Shown here one piece after another: positions 21,424 through 33,186 of a stretch of 64,000 bases of DNA (position 1 is its first letter; every line of letters begins with the position of its first letter). The stretch spans positions 4,588,001-4,652,000 of the forward strand of contig JAULSN010000003.1 of the NCBI GenBank assembly GCA_033439765.1. Direction: 5' to 3'. The notes under the pieces were generated by a model. The model was not told the origin of the DNA, did not search any database, and saw only the letters and a list, made by a program, of their open reading frames with translations. The translations under genes and the position numbers were made by a program. Origin of the DNA: Lasiosphaeria ovina. Taxonomy: Eukaryota; Ascomycota; Sordariomycetes; Sordariales; Lasiosphaeriaceae.

Positions 21424-23438
21424 CTTGTGTGAGGGTTTGAGTTGAATTTGGTGTTGCGAAGATTAGATGGATTTGTGCCTGAGATCAAGTAAGCGGTGGG
21501 GGGATATGTGTTTGTCACGGTAAAAATTAAGGTGAAAGTGCTTTGAGTTGAGTCAATGCTTGCCTGGTACTAACCTTTCTTTCACTCACTTAACCTTCGC
21601 CGTTCCTTCCATTTTTGGAAGACAAACATCTCCCCAGGCGATGTGGGTACTAGATACCTAATTAGCTAGAGCACGTGGGTGTATTTGATTAACATCCAGC
21701 AAACTTCCAAGGCTACGTACCAGTCTATTCAGTCTGCATCTTTCTCGCTGGAGGCGACGAACAACGACTTTCATCCCGGCTCTTGCGGTCGTTATCTATG
21801 TTGCCCCAACAGCGGTGAAACCTGGACACTACGAACAAACTTCTCCGTCGCACATTATCCATTGAGCGCCTCCACTTCCCCCTCGACACGAAATGTGCTC
21901 GTGCACAGACGGAGAGAAAGTTGAAACTATTCAGAATCAGCCACCAACCCGATCAAACACTGACTGACGCAGCCCGCGCGAGAGCCGGGGCGGCTGCCTG
22001 GCTGCCTGACTCTCTGACGGATTGGGGGTGGCCCGCGTGGCCACCGGCCAGGTCTGTTAATTAATTATCACCTCATCCGCACGCCTTGTCGAGCGTATTG
22101 GGCCGGCCCGGGCATTGGTCGAGCAGGGGTGCATCCGCCTGTCTCCGGGCCGTGTTTCGGTCCTATGGGGCCGACAAAGGCGGCCTCGAGTCCTGGGCAT
22201 CGGATAAAACGGGCCGCTTTGTTCATTTTCACCTGATTAATCATTGAGTTTGTGTGAGAGCGAGCAATGCGTGGCTTCACTGTTGTAACTGCGTTGGTCC
22301 TTGGGCCAATCCCTGCGGCTAGTTGATCATCAGTTTGGATCTGGAACTAATCACTCTCGAGGAAATGTTGATGGGCCACTTTGTGTTTCTTTTCTAAGCT
22401 GCCAAGAGACCAATGAGGCTGGCCGACCCGGGACGGCCCCGGCAGTGACCGTTCGTTCGTCTCAATCCCGAGGCAGAGGCCGCCCCTGTGCCCCAAACTG
22501 CGACTGCAATAATTACCGGATTGGGAAATCAAAACGCGTGTTATAAGCGCGCTCTGACTGCAGTCAGGTCAACCCAGTGCTCACCTCCCGAGACCGACTG
22601 TTCATCTTCCATCCCAGAATGCTGCCATTGACGTTCACAGCTCCAACTTTGTTTGCTGTCCGCTAGGTACCTGCGAAATCATCGGCTTCCTCCATGGCAC
22701 GGCGCTGCGCAGTTTTGTCTGCAGCACGCCGCCTCTCTGCATGCACAGCTCTGAATCTTGTCGCCTCGTCACACAGAGCCAAGTGAAACCCAAGGTTGCT
22801 CAGCTTCGGTAACGATACCGAGGAGAATCCCATGGACTCGGACTTGGACTCCCTCGGTTACACAGGTGTGCTTTCAGGGCCCAAATTATCATGTGCGCAT
22901 TCACGAGTGTTTGTGCCATCTTTGGATGAACTACTGGAGCCGTTCTGAAATCCGAAATGGAATTCGGAATAAACTGTGTCAGGACCCCGTACTGTGTGCC
23001 CCGTGGACGTAAGAAAAGTCAGACGCAGGGTGCTGAGATGAACAAACACTCGAAATGATGTGCATTTGGCCTTCCAGAGACCCCCCAAGACCATGATTAT
23101 GCTCTACAGCTCGTCGTCTGAACCTCGAGGTGTGGTTTGCCCCAGTCTCGTTTCACCTCACATCGAGTCCGAGTGGGTTTCCGGTCCAACTCTGGTCACT
23201 CGTCGCCCAAACAAGACCTCCTTCACAACCATGGCTCCTTACCCCATCTGCCACACCGCTTCGATAATGGCTGGCTATATTAGAGAGGGTATCGGTCGAC
23301 TTGATCTCGCCTCTTGTGCCAGTCATCAAGCAACCAACTTCAGCTATCACCACCATCAGATCAACATTACAAACCCAGCCATCTTTCTTCAGCAGCTCAA
23401 CTTGCTTCTCTACCAACAACATCCTCACAACAGCCACC
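21424..23438. other. 2-kb intergenic region, no gene seen
   Basis: Only short unsupported frames. The right end is the leader of the RlpA-like gene. A weak TATA-like ctatattag at 23275-23283 lies about 155 bases before its start, and the leader is rich in CAAC/CTTC, typical of highly expressed fungal genes. Confidence 0.5.
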
Positions 23439-23855
23439 ATGTTCTTCTCCAAGACCACCCTCGTCACCGCCCTCCTCTCGGTCCTGCAACTCGCGGCCGC
23501 AGCCCCCGCGTCGAGCGAAGGCGCCTCGTCTCTCACGGCGCGCTCCAACTCGGGTGAATTCACCTTCTACAGCCCGGGCCTGGGGGCGTGTGGCATCACC
23601 AGCACCGACTCGGACCTTGTCGTGGCTCTCGCCAAGGGCATGTTCGATGCACAGACTCCTAACGGCAACCCAAACAACAACCCGCTGTGCGGCAAGAAGA
23701 TCAATGCCAGCTTCCAGGGCAAGTCGGTCACCGTCACCATCGTTGACAGCTGCCCCGGGTGCGCCGGCGCCGGCCTCGACCTCAGCCCCACGGCCTTCAG
23801 CCAGCTCGCTGACCAGACGCTGGGTCACGTCTCAGGGACCTGGGACTTTGCCTAA
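23439..23855 (+). CDS. Small secreted RlpA-like double-psi beta-barrel protein (expansin-type)
   Basis: Single exon of 138 residues starting in a strong context, CAGCCACCATG. An in-frame upstream extension to 23301 lacks ATG support and would spoil the signal peptide. The signal peptide ends near residue 22 (LQLAAAAPA) and a short, probably processed segment follows. The double-psi beta-barrel domain begins at GEFTFYSPGLGACGI. It has the conserved cysteines of ACGI, LCGKKI and VDSCPGC, then LDLSPTAFSQLAD, and ends at VSGTWDFA. The family includes barwin-like and expansin domain-1 proteins that bind or loosen polysaccharide. The C-terminal CBM63 of full expansins is absent, as usual in these short fungal forms. 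It is likely secreted; the target may be plant or its own cell wall. Confidence 0.88.
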   Translation: MFFSKTTLVTALLSVLQLAAAAPASSEGASSLTARSNSGEFTFYSPGLGACGITSTDSDLVVALAKGMFDAQTPNGNPNNNPLCGKKINASFQGKSVTVTIVDSCPGCAGAGLDLSPTAFSQLADQTLGHVSGTWDFA

Positions 23856-25812
23856 GCGCTCTACCAAAGGGCTGGAACGTGGTACGCGTCACCGGGCACG
23901 GGCAATGGCATGATTTGGGCCACGCTCTTGGCATAACCCCGGTATTTCTACTGCTGCTGGTGAAGTGATGAAGGTCGGACGACCACGGGGGCTCGCAAGG
24001 TGGGACCGAGGATATTAGACGACGAAGGTCACAGGATCATGGCCATGGCCCCACGACGAAAGAGGTCAGCGGAGGAAGGGACACACGCTCGTTTCTTTCT
24101 GGGAATCTCTTCTTCCTGTATGTAGCATCACCACCACACTGGAATACGCCACCACCAAAAGCGCGATCGCTTTTGACGTAGAAATACCACGGTATTTCAC
24201 ACGGCTGCAACTGGAACTTTGACTTGAATGTGTGCCAGGTATCACGTCCATGGCCATGAATGTCAGCCGCCTACACCAAGTATTAGTCATTGGTAAGCTC
24301 GCAGTCATCAAGCTCGCGTACATATTTTTGGCCTCGCTCCAAGATAAGGCAAGTCCCGCCCTTGGACCCATAAACGCGCACTGCAAAAACGGCACCGCAA
24401 GGGTCGCTTCACGAGACCGGCGTGGAGAATGCTCCATGCGGCCGTCTGAGACCCAGGCCAAAGCGCTGCCGAAACGGAAGCTTAATATTCCAATTCGTCA
24501 AGCGAATACGCAGGCAGTCAAGGGTGGGCGGCGGTACCCGGGGATTCTTCCTTTTTATTGCCCTAGGAGACGCCTTCGCTGAAAGAAAAAAAGAAAAAAA
24601 AAGGGCGGTGGCGGTCGAGAGGGACGACGAAGTCCACAGTAGCCAAGCGCTCGACCAAGACGGCCTGGAAACACACACATAATATTCCCTAGAGCAACGC
24701 CAGCCTATGGATAACGACAAAGACACCCGTCTTGGAGGTGTCCGAGGTCTCACGATCACCGCGTGAGATAGGCGACGATTCAGCGCACTAACTGAAAATC
24801 TGTGTCTCGCCGCAGCAATCGACATGGCAGGAATTAATAAATTATTCCCGGCCCCTGACTTCGTGCTGACGCTGCTGCTGATAATCATCAAAAAGGCAGA
24901 AGAAACAAGCGGCCGCCTCGCAGACCACACACGGGCCGGGCCAGCCAGCCGGCCGGTCAGCCGGATCTCGGTGTGTGGGCCGCCCCCCTGAATGTTTCCA
25001 TCTTGTCCCGTTTTAACTAGATTGCCGAGGCCTACTACGAAGGGCCGCCGGCGCACGGATAGTTTGGTCGCCTCATTGACGTACGTCCGTTTTGCATTCG
25101 TCCGAGGCTGTCAAGCTGGTCGGGTCCCCGCTGTCATGGCCCGGAGCCAGGCACACTGATTGAAGTGGCCGTTTTCCGGGCCCGTCTCCCGGCATGATGA
25201 TCTGGAGGAGAATCTCGACTGCTGGTGTTGCTCATGGTGTTATCTCCCTGTGCTCGGTATTGTGGCGGATGAAACGCTGCATTGATCTCACATGATTATT
25301 AGCCTGCTTGGGTAGTTAATAGTCAACATCGCGGCAGCCCCCACAGAACATCAAAAGCACAGGATAATAATGCATCCAAATTTGTCGCCGGTGACGTCTT
25401 TGACAGGGTTGCGGATCAGTTTTGGCCATTCACGCGCGTCACGGATAGGATTCAAGCCACATCGTTCAACTTCACGGCCTTTCTTCTGCACAAATTAAGG
25501 GCGGTAGGTGGCTTCCACGCAAGCCTCAGCTAATTAGACGAAAAGCAATCTTGTTCATTCTGTCTACATTCTAACAATAATAGCAATGCCGGACTTACTT
25601 ACCTGTGTAATATCTGTGGTGGAAGTCACCACAGTAATTATCCGGCCTACCTATCTAGACATCCCGTGTCTAATAGAGACTTACCTTTTTTTGTTTCTTT
25701 CTTTTTTTATCAGGGGGTAGGGGGTTGATCATCATCTAAAAGAAAAAAAGAAAGACAGAGAACAAGAACGAGCACAACACACACACTTTGTAGGGGGAAG
25801 GGAGAAGGACAC
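23856..25812. other. 1.95-kb intergenic region, no gene seen
   Basis: A 215-codon minus-strand frame near 24409-25056 has no recognisable domain and reads like chance. A purine-rich tract lies near 24580-24605 and mixed A/T runs near 25690-25760. The right end is the 3' flank of the 57-residue minus-strand gene. Confidence 0.5.
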
Positions 25813-25986
25813 TTACGAGTGCGACATGCACGCAAACATGTAGTCCTTGGACGCGCCGGCGTCGGCCACGAGCTGGAAGTCGGGGCAGTCCATGCCCTTG
25901 ATCGAGGCGTAGGCGCACCGCGTCAGCGTCCCTTCAATCGCCTTCTTGCACCCGCACGAGAAGTAGTTGTAGCCGACGGTGCACAT
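25813..25986 (-). CDS. Small cysteine-rich protein, 57 aa, MC...CGC type
   Basis: ATG at 25986 sits in a strong context (CCGCCACCATG) and the frame runs 57 codons to TAA at 25815-25813. The product begins MCTVGYNYFSCGCKK and has six cysteines (2, 11, 13, 24, 34, 53). It lacks a signal peptide, so it should be cytoplasmic. The TAA stop lies inside a GTAAGT donor-like string; if an intron were removed there (acceptor TTTTAG near 25735), the next exon would give Ser-stop as well, so the protein is the same either way. A GAT repeat lies in the upstream flank. It shares an N-terminal layout with the 54-residue product at 37486-37650. Cysteine spacing suggests metal binding or disulphides, but no function is known. 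Strong codon bias supports a real gene. Confidence 0.7.
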   Translation of the reverse strand: MCTVGYNYFSCGCKKAIEGTLTRCAYASIKGMDCPDFQLVADAGASKDYMFACMSHS

Positions 25987-26891
25987 GGTGGCGGTGAGGT
26001 GTGTGGTTGTTGGAGACGAGAAGAGAAAAAAATGTTCCGTTCTAGCGCGGCCGAGGCTGTATCCACACCAGTGGTTGGTTGCTGCCTTGTGTCTCGGGTA
26101 CCGATATATATCTATATCCAGGTGGGGAGGAGACAGAGGAGGCAGCGGGTGTGAAGAAGCTGGGCTGTACTAGATTGGAGAGGGGAGTTGATGATGATGA
26201 TGATGATGATGATGAGAAGAGAAAGACCTGGAACGCCAACAGATGGGCTGTTATATACACAGACTTGCTCTCATGTGAACAATGAGCACAGGCAGGATAT
26301 GAATGCCACTGTTTCTTCTTTGACGGACCTGGCCCGTCAATGGGCTTTGTGATGGATAAAGGGCAAATGGTGGAGCTTGGCTTGAGATAAAGAAATCATC
26401 ACCAGTGAGTGAAGCTTACTGGCCAAACCAAGGTAGCTTGTTATTGTCAATGAATTGGAGAATGGAAAGCGGTGCTATTGTCAAAAGGTGATGAGACTCT
26501 GGTTCTGGCGTGGTTTGCTGTCGAGAAAGGCACTGTTAGTAGAGCAGCACAGGATTTTGAAGAGCAAGTTTTAAGGGGCAGGTATTGGAGCTGAAGGAGT
26601 CTCAAATAGCAATATAATTAATTGGTTAGTGACGAAGTTGCACACGAAAGAGGTTGCTGAATGTATATAAGTTGGTGTTTTCAGCAAGAGTCATGTTTAT
26701 GTTCAGAGTAATGATTATTGATATCAAAAATGCCCTTTCATTGTTGGGCAAGTCATGGTCATGTGAATGGGTAGCTATCTTCAAATCATCAACAAGGGTA
26801 TGCCACCAGGCTTATGGACATCCGTCCCTGCCCCCAAGCCCTTCCAACGCTCCTCCCACCACTTCAAACGCAACCCTCACACATCAACCAC
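25987..26891. other. Intergenic with GAT microsatellite
   Basis: A run of eight GAT units lies at about 26190-26214, upstream of the 57-residue minus-strand gene. The right part is the 3' flank of the AA9 gene. No other gene is seen. Confidence 0.6.
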
Positions 26892-27697
26892 TCAACATGT
26901 CTCGGCCTCGGGGCCGGGTGGGGTGTACGACTTGGGCACGGGGTAATAAATGTTAATAAGAATGCCGGGGTCTGACGCGGCGTAGGCGCCGGGGAACGAG
27001 ACGAGGCTCTTGGGACTGTAGGTGCCGGAGCCGCCGGTGACGCTGAGCTGGGCGCACGAGATGTAGAACTGGGCGCCGCCGGAACTGCCGGCGCTGTGCA
27101 GGCCGATGTGCTCTGCGCGCAGCAGGTACTCGCCGTTGGCGAGGCACTTGGGGATGGTCACGGAAACGGATTTGGCGCCTTTGAGGGTACACAAGTGTCA
27201 GTTTGAAAAGAAAGTAGCGCTAAATTAAGAATGGAGGGGACTACGCACCCTGAGACGGCCAGCTCATACCGGCGGCGATGCTGGGGTGGTCCTGGTAGAT
27301 CTTGGACCAGACCTTGCCCTTGCCGTCCCACGTGGCGGCCGTCTGGCCCTCGGGCACCTTGGCGATGTAGAAGCTCATGGGCCCGGGGTGCGAGATGGAC
27401 GCCTTGGCGTTGTACGCGATGGTCTGTCCGGCCGTGACGGTCAGGATGTTGGGCGCGCCCGTCCCCGGGTTGCGCTCGTAGCACCGGATGTCCTCCGACT
27501 GCACGTTGGTCACGGGCCCGTTGCTCTGGAAGTTGGCCGTCGTCCGCACATACTGCCAGTCGCCCGTCGTGGCAACGCTGGGGAACGTGTCTAGGTTTGA
27601 TTAGCTCCTGCTGCATATGATGCCAGAAAACGCTTCACTGACAGTGTGCCTCGGCAACTGCCGTTGCGAGTACTGCGAGAGCGACGCTGAGCTTCAT
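26892..27697 (-). CDS. AA9 lytic polysaccharide monooxygenase (formerly GH61)
   Basis: Exons 27697-27643, 27590-27249 and 27178-26892 encode 227 residues. The signal peptide ends at Ala17, leaving His18 as the mature N-terminus (AEA|HYTFPS); the His-Tyr junction spans intron 1. The copper histidine brace is His18 plus His86 (SISHPGPMSFY), with axial-site residues in AQFYISCAQL and ILINIYYPVP. A terminal Cys (PPGPEAETC) resembles that of short AA9 enzymes. There is no cellulose-binding module. The enzyme cleaves cellulose or related glucans oxidatively outside the cell, using copper and an electron donor. A TATA-like element (ggtataaagg on the minus strand) lies about 175 bases upstream of the ATG. 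CE15, GH79 and a second AA9 occur in the same window. Confidence 0.93.
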
Positions 27698-28962
27698 GTT
27701 GGTGCTGTGGAAGATGACACTTGAAGTTGTCTCTGTGTGTAATACTGACGGCAAATATCTCGAGGTCTGGGTGTGAAGAAAGTGGCACAGGGGGCTCGCT
27801 ACTTTAAAGAGAGAGCCAAGACTTTTGACCAGAGGCAGACCCTGGTTATCTCGCACGAGCTGCACTATCCTTTATACCATGTCCAAAGCATCTTAGTCGG
27901 CATGTACGGCAACTCGGATTGAGCGCCGTCCGGTGCAAGCCAGAACCAGATAAAAAAAATCAACACTCACGTCCCGTGTTTTCGGAAAGGCGTTGGACGC
28001 CTTCGTCATTGCCAAGGAGGCACTGCTGCCGAGGACGGGTAAAGGGGGCGGCGGATAAAGACGGCGCTGGACAAAGCAGCCACTTGGGTTTGTTCCCATA
28101 TATTGGGAATGGATCCCCAGCAAATAAACGCCCGCCACCATTTGCGTGCATTGTTCTCTCGCACCTGATCTGGGGTAGCATACGGGGCCGCAGTCCCATT
28201 TCTGGCTCGGAAAACCTGGGGTGCATCCCCCTTTGGACGGCTTCTTCGGCAGCGGCGAGCATATTGCATGATGGCTGTCTTTCTGAGGAAATGCGACTCC
28301 AAGGAACCAGTTGGCGGCCGTGTTGTGGGCAGGATGCGAGGAGCATTTGCTCAACAAACCGGGTCATGATCCACGCAAGCACCTTGTGTGCTGCGCGGCC
28401 GTCATATTGTGGGTGGGCACGATGAAGGCATTCTGACCGCCATATGGAGGCTGCTCCTGCGAGCAGGGGGGAGGAGCTAGTGAAATTAATATGCCCTCGG
28501 GTCGTGACCATGTGTTGGAAACCCATATCCAAGATGGGTGAACGGGTCGGCATTTGAAGAAGCACCCGTCGTTCCCGAGCCTCGCATGCTGGGAGCGTGC
28601 CGAGACGAAGAAGGAAAGAAAGACGAAAAGAAAAACCGGGGATGCTGCTCGTCACCAACACTTGGCAGGGGTGGTCTCTGTTCCCCGTGCCCTGTGAATC
28701 GAGGTACATATGCAACAAAAAAAGAGTAGAAGCTCAAAGAAACGGCCAAGACCCAAAACAAAGCCGCAGGCCTATATAAGCTACTCTATAGTCAGCGAAC
28801 AATGCCTATGTGGGCGAGACCCCCCTTATGTAGGTATCAGTCTTGTAATTTGTCGGCGTCGGTTTCTTTTTCCTATAAGAAGCACAGGTTTACCCTGACC
28901 TGCCCGCCAGCGACAAAAGCCACTAAGGTAAAGACTAAAGAGTCTCCCTCCCACAAGCCACC
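27698..28962. other. Divergent intergenic region
   Basis: Lies between the minus-strand AA9 gene and the plus-strand orphan gene. It holds the AA9 promoter (TATA-like at about 27873-27882) and a TATA-like ctataaga at 28873-28880, about 85 bases before the orphan start. Overlapping minus-strand frames at 27893-28761 show no domain and are probably chance. Confidence 0.5.
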
Positions 28963-30033
28963 ATGTGCCGAACACGAGAGATCCACTTCTCAGCCCACGA
29001 CGTGCGCGGCCGGATGGCGACGGAGCTGTTCTCGGCCGACGAGGTGGGCGACTTTACGGACCCGACGCGGTCTCTCTCGTGCCGGTGCGGCATATCGGCC
29101 GTGTTTCTAATCTGGCAGACGCGCCGATCTCTGACGGACATAACGGGGTGCGACAACGGGTTCAAGTGGTGCGCGAGGCACACGTGCTGCGTGCGGTTCG
29201 CGTGCGTGACGCACTGTTTCGACGTGCTGGCCCAGATTACCAGCAGCGGCCTCGACATGTGGGAACAGGACGCCGAGGAACTGGCTCGGGACTGCCCCAT
29301 CGGCCTAACAACACATGCGTACCAGCCGCTGTCGATGGTGACCAACACGATCGACCTGGACTTTCCCGAGGTCGACGACTGGGATATAGCAGAGCCCACG
29401 TTCCCCGCCGACATCTTCTATGCGCGCAAACTGCCCGCCGGCAACGGCGCGGATGATGCAGACTCGAATCTCAGAGGTGACCGGGCAGACTTCTTCACGT
29501 TCAGCTACTATCTGGCAGAAGCCAAGGCCAAACTTGAATACACGATCGAGCTCGCTGATGATACTATAAGCAGGCTGGAGTCTGATGTGTCTGAAGGTAA
29601 GTTTGGCAGCATCAACACAGCCGAGGGTCTTGGGCAGTTGAATGATGCTGCGGCTCAGTTGAGTCTGGTCGAGTTCCATGAACGAGACGCGGCTATCTTG
29701 TTCGGGCATCTAGTAGAGTGCGAGCGTGTTATTCTCCGCCGCTTAGGCAGACTTCCGGTAGCCGGCAGACCCACGACGGCTTCAGAAGACACAGATGGCT
29801 CCTTTTACTCTATCTCCAAGGAGCGACTCGACTTGGCAGGTCTTGACAGCAAAGACATTATTGCCAAGTGCGAGGGGCCACTGAAGCAGTCGGGCAACTT
29901 GAGGCAGCGTATCGACCGGCTGAGAGAACTCATGAAGGGAGCTGAGCGCGCCCCCAGAGTCCCCCTAAACCGTCCATTGAACTCTACCGAAGACGACGAC
30001 TCTCGAAAGAAGCGGGCCGAACACGAGACTTGA
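28963..30033 (+). CDS. Orphan protein, 356 aa, cysteine-rich N-terminal half
   Basis: Single uninterrupted frame starting in a strong context (AAGCCACCATG), with a TATA-like ctataaga about 85 bases upstream. No signal peptide or membrane helix. The first 110 residues are rich in Cys and His: MCRTREIHFSAHDVRGRM, then SLSCRCG, GCDNGFKWCARHTCC and FACVTHC. These could form a zinc-binding fold. Residues from about 165 on are acidic and helical, with a coiled-coil-like stretch (AEAKAKLEYTIELADDTI), and the C-terminal 60 residues are basic and polar (RQRIDRLRELMKG). I recognise no named domain. The MC start followed by a His/Cys site near residue 12 recalls the two tiny cysteine-rich genes in this window. 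Function unknown; cytoplasmic or nuclear location is inferred. Confidence 0.75.
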   Translation: MCRTREIHFSAHDVRGRMATELFSADEVGDFTDPTRSLSCRCGISAVFLIWQTRRSLTDITGCDNGFKWCARHTCCVRFACVTHCFDVLAQITSSGLDMWEQDAEELARDCPIGLTTHAYQPLSMVTNTIDLDFPEVDDWDIAEPTFPADIFYARKLPAGNGADDADSNLRGDRADFFTFSYYLAEAKAKLEYTIELADDTISRLESDVSEGKFGSINTAEGLGQLNDAAAQLSLVEFHERDAAILFGHLVECERVILRRLGRLPVAGRPTTASEDTDGSFYSISKERLDLAGLDSKDIIAKCEGPLKQSGNLRQRIDRLRELMKGAERAPRVPLNRPLNSTEDDDSRKKRAEHET

Positions 30034-30647
30034 AGCCAGTCAATTTGGAATTGTTACTTACACAGCTTAGACTTAGACTATTGTTCTCATGTACTGCAAT
30101 TGCAGCATCTCAATCCGAATTTGATTCCAAACTTTTTAAAATGTTTTATCCTTTTTGAATGCTTTGAATGCTTCGTAGTGACTGGCTGGTGTAGATCTGA
30201 ATAGTATGCACCCACATTCTAAGTGAATAGATGTTGCTCGTATCTTAAAGACCCAAACTAGGTTCAACTTTCAAGATGTGCGAGTCTGTTCTCTTGGTAA
30301 TCATTGAAGGGATCAGCACAGAGCAGGTGGATTGCCTACGGTTCAATGCAACCCGCCCCTGCATGACTCCGGGTTGGCCCTGCAGATTAGGCCAAGCTGG
30401 GCGATATCCCGCTCCGCAGATGACGGAACCAAGCTGAGCTCGTCGTCCGCTCGGGAAGAGAGACGGAAGAATTACAGCCAAAATTAACGCCGTCTTGGTA
30501 TCCCATCGGGTGGATAAAACACCGAGAATCTCAACCGAGAATGGGGTAGAGACAAACCGGGTCTCCTTCAAAGTCAATGGCTTCAGCAAGACCACTCGAT
30601 GCCCTGTAACAGCTTGCGTATTTGCCACTTGAATACAGGTCCGCGAC
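30034..30647. other. Intergenic, no gene seen
   Basis: AT-rich just after the orphan gene (likely 3' untranslated region), then ordinary sequence leading to the GH79 gene. No clear TATA box. Confidence 0.5.
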
Positions 30648-32213
30648 ATGGCTGGAGCAACAGTGCTTCTCTCCTTGTGCTTCGCAGCGGCGCAGTCTGC
30701 CGGAGCAGTGACGTTTGCCGTCCCGAGTAAGGCGGGTACAGGCGGCTATGCATACGCGCCCCTCGATCCAGCCCCAATTGGCATCTCGTTCGAGTTCTTC
30801 GCCTTTCCGTCCTACGTGACCAACGTGACAGGGACGAACCAATGCCTTGCAAACTGGAAAGGCCTCACAGGGGTATGGCCACCGATCCGTATCGGTGGGA
30901 CGACGCAGGACCGGGCCGCGTATGATGCGACGACTCCGGCATACGTCGTATACTCGGTTGCAAAGGCGGCGGATGCGCCCGCGACATTGACCTTTGGGCC
31001 AAAGTTCATGACGCTGGCAGGAACGTACGCCGGAAGCGTTGTGATTGGACTCAACCGGGGCAAGAACAACATCGAGAATACGATTGCCGCAGCAAAGGTG
31101 GCTGTGGCAGAAATTCCCAATCTGTTGGCAATCGAACTGGGGAACGAACCTGAATGTAAGCACAGGCGAATAGACGGCATGTACCGGTGCTAACAAGGTG
31201 CTCAGACTGGGTCAAAGACAAGCAGCCCATCGCGTCGGGGACGTGGAACCCAGCGACAGACGCTGCCTCGCAGAACAACTGGAATGTCCGAGTTGGCAAC
31301 GCCGTAGGCAAAACGAACATCATCCAGGCCGGGAACTGGAACGATGCTCCGCCTACATGGGGAGCCGCACAGCTGATTGCGACAGAGAACACGACTGTGA
31401 AGCAATATGTCCGCCACTTTGCCCATCACAACTACCCGGGCGGTAATATACAGAAACTCATGACGCATCCGACGACGGTGAAGAGCATCCAGGTATTTGA
31501 CGCGGACATCGCGGCAGTAAGGAGGACGGGGAGGGAATACGTCTTTGGCGAGACGAACTCGGGTGGGTGCATGTCTTGAGACACATGACAAACCTCGGCC
31601 AAGACTTGCTAACTTCGAGATGTCAGTGTCGGGCGGAGGAGCAGCTGGAGTGTCACCGACGTTTGGAGCCGCGCTCTGGACCATGGATTACTCGCTCCGA
31701 GCGACGTTCAACAACATGTCGCGCACCTATTTCCACCACGGCACTGTGGGCAACTGTCAGTATTGCTTCTGGGGACGCCACACTATGGGGGCGCCCTACT
31801 ACGGAGCGTATGCCGCCGTGGCTCTGATGGCTGGGGCGAGCTACCTCACGGCGCTGGACACGGGCAAGACCAACTATGCCGGGTATGCCAGCTTCGATGC
31901 GAGCGGCACACCTCTGCGCGTGCTGCTGTACAACTCGGACTACTTCAGCGGCAGCGGGACCCGGTCGAGCCAGTCCTTCACAATGACGGGCCTGATGCCG
32001 ACGGCGACGGCGCTAAAGGCCAAGCGGTTGACAGCAGCGAGCGCATCGTCGAGGGCGGATCAGGGAAACGATATCTCGTTTGGCGGCCAGTACTTCCGCA
32101 ACGTGACGTGTGCTGCTGGCGGAACCGAGACGTACGAATCGACGACCGTCACGGGTGGACAGGCGACATTTTCACTGCAGGCGACCGAGGCGCTGTTGGT
32201 GTATCTGCAATGA
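30648..32213 (+). CDS. Secreted GH79 beta-glucuronidase
   Basis: Exons 30648-31155, 31206-31562 and 31627-32213 give 483 residues. A signal peptide covers about residues 1-20. The (beta/alpha)8 catalytic domain shows SFEFFAFPSYV near the N-terminus, RIGGTTQDR, the acid/base ELGNEPEYW (Glu167) and the nucleophile YVFGETNS (Glu285). A C-terminal beta-domain runs from about YAGYASFDASG to LLVYLQ. Intron 1 is only 50 bases; both junctions fall inside or beside conserved blocks (NEPE|YW and ETNS|VSGGG), which confirms the model. Family enzymes release glucuronic acid or its 4-O-methyl form from arabinogalactan side chains or related glycans. It probably acts outside the cell together with other plant-polymer enzymes in the region. 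Confidence 0.9.
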
Positions 32214-33186
32214 CGGCCGGGGAAGGGCGAATAGGGTCAAAAGAGCGAAAATACATAGCGAAAACGGGAACTTACCAAAGGTCCATTGGTAGTTGCCTTC
32301 ACTTGAGCGCCGTTTCTTGCAACTGATGGGCACTCAGTCACGGCTGCTCGAGGCACTCAAGATCAAAGAGTTGTGGGTGGGTGACGAGGGATCGTCAGTG
32401 GGGCTACAGTTGATTTGGTAACAACTAGCGAAGCGGGAGCAACCGAACGGGCAGCCAAGGCTCCCAACAACAGCCCCTGCGCTGATCCTGGGATGGCAAG
32501 CACGGCCGGGGCATTCCCGCTTGGAGAAGAGTTTCGAAAGTTCCAATATTTCGATCTTTTGCGGTGGGCTCACTCAGGGGCGCACGCTTGTATACCTAGC
32601 TTGCTAGGTTATACAGTAACATACGGAATGCAATACATATGGCAAGTAAGTTCAAAAATTAAACGCTAAAAATGTCTTGCCATCTTTTTTCTAGCGATTT
32701 AGCCTCGGTGATCATTCACCGGATCGGCCTTTATTCCCTCCCGTTGGACGGCAGCCTGCTGCCAGATGAGAGCCCAAACAGGATACCGCCGCCTCGCGGA
32801 GGTGGCCATCGAAGGGTGCCGACTTGAGGATGGGGAGCGATTCGCTGGCGACGTTTCCTGTCACGACAAGCGGGTCAGCTGGACAGCCACGGCCCCAGGT
32901 GATTTGCCATCAACTGCATGCCAAGAGCATCTCGCCAAGTCCAAGTCCTGGTCGCCCTGCAGCTGCAGCTCAAGCCCTGTTCCCCAGAGATAAGCAACAG
33001 CAGACGCAAATGGCTGGGCTCCATGGCTTGCCTCAGTTATCTCGTCGCACGCTGCACCCGCTGCCAGCCTTCAGCTTTCAGTTTCAGCAAAACACACAAC
33101 GCCAAAACTAGCCGACCAAGCTCAGTTACAACTCTTGTTCACGCCGTCCCTTCCGTGTCCCCCCGATTGCTGCTCGACGACGGAAG
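32214..33186. other. Intergenic, no gene seen
   Basis: 3' flank of the GH79 gene and 5' flank of the C2H2-finger gene. Short frames near 32760-33180 overlap in all phases and look like leader sequence rich in CAG and CCA. Confidence 0.5.

Noticed and set aside
24409..25056. A 215-codon minus-strand frame
   Set aside because: Random-looking composition across a purine-rich tract; no domain.
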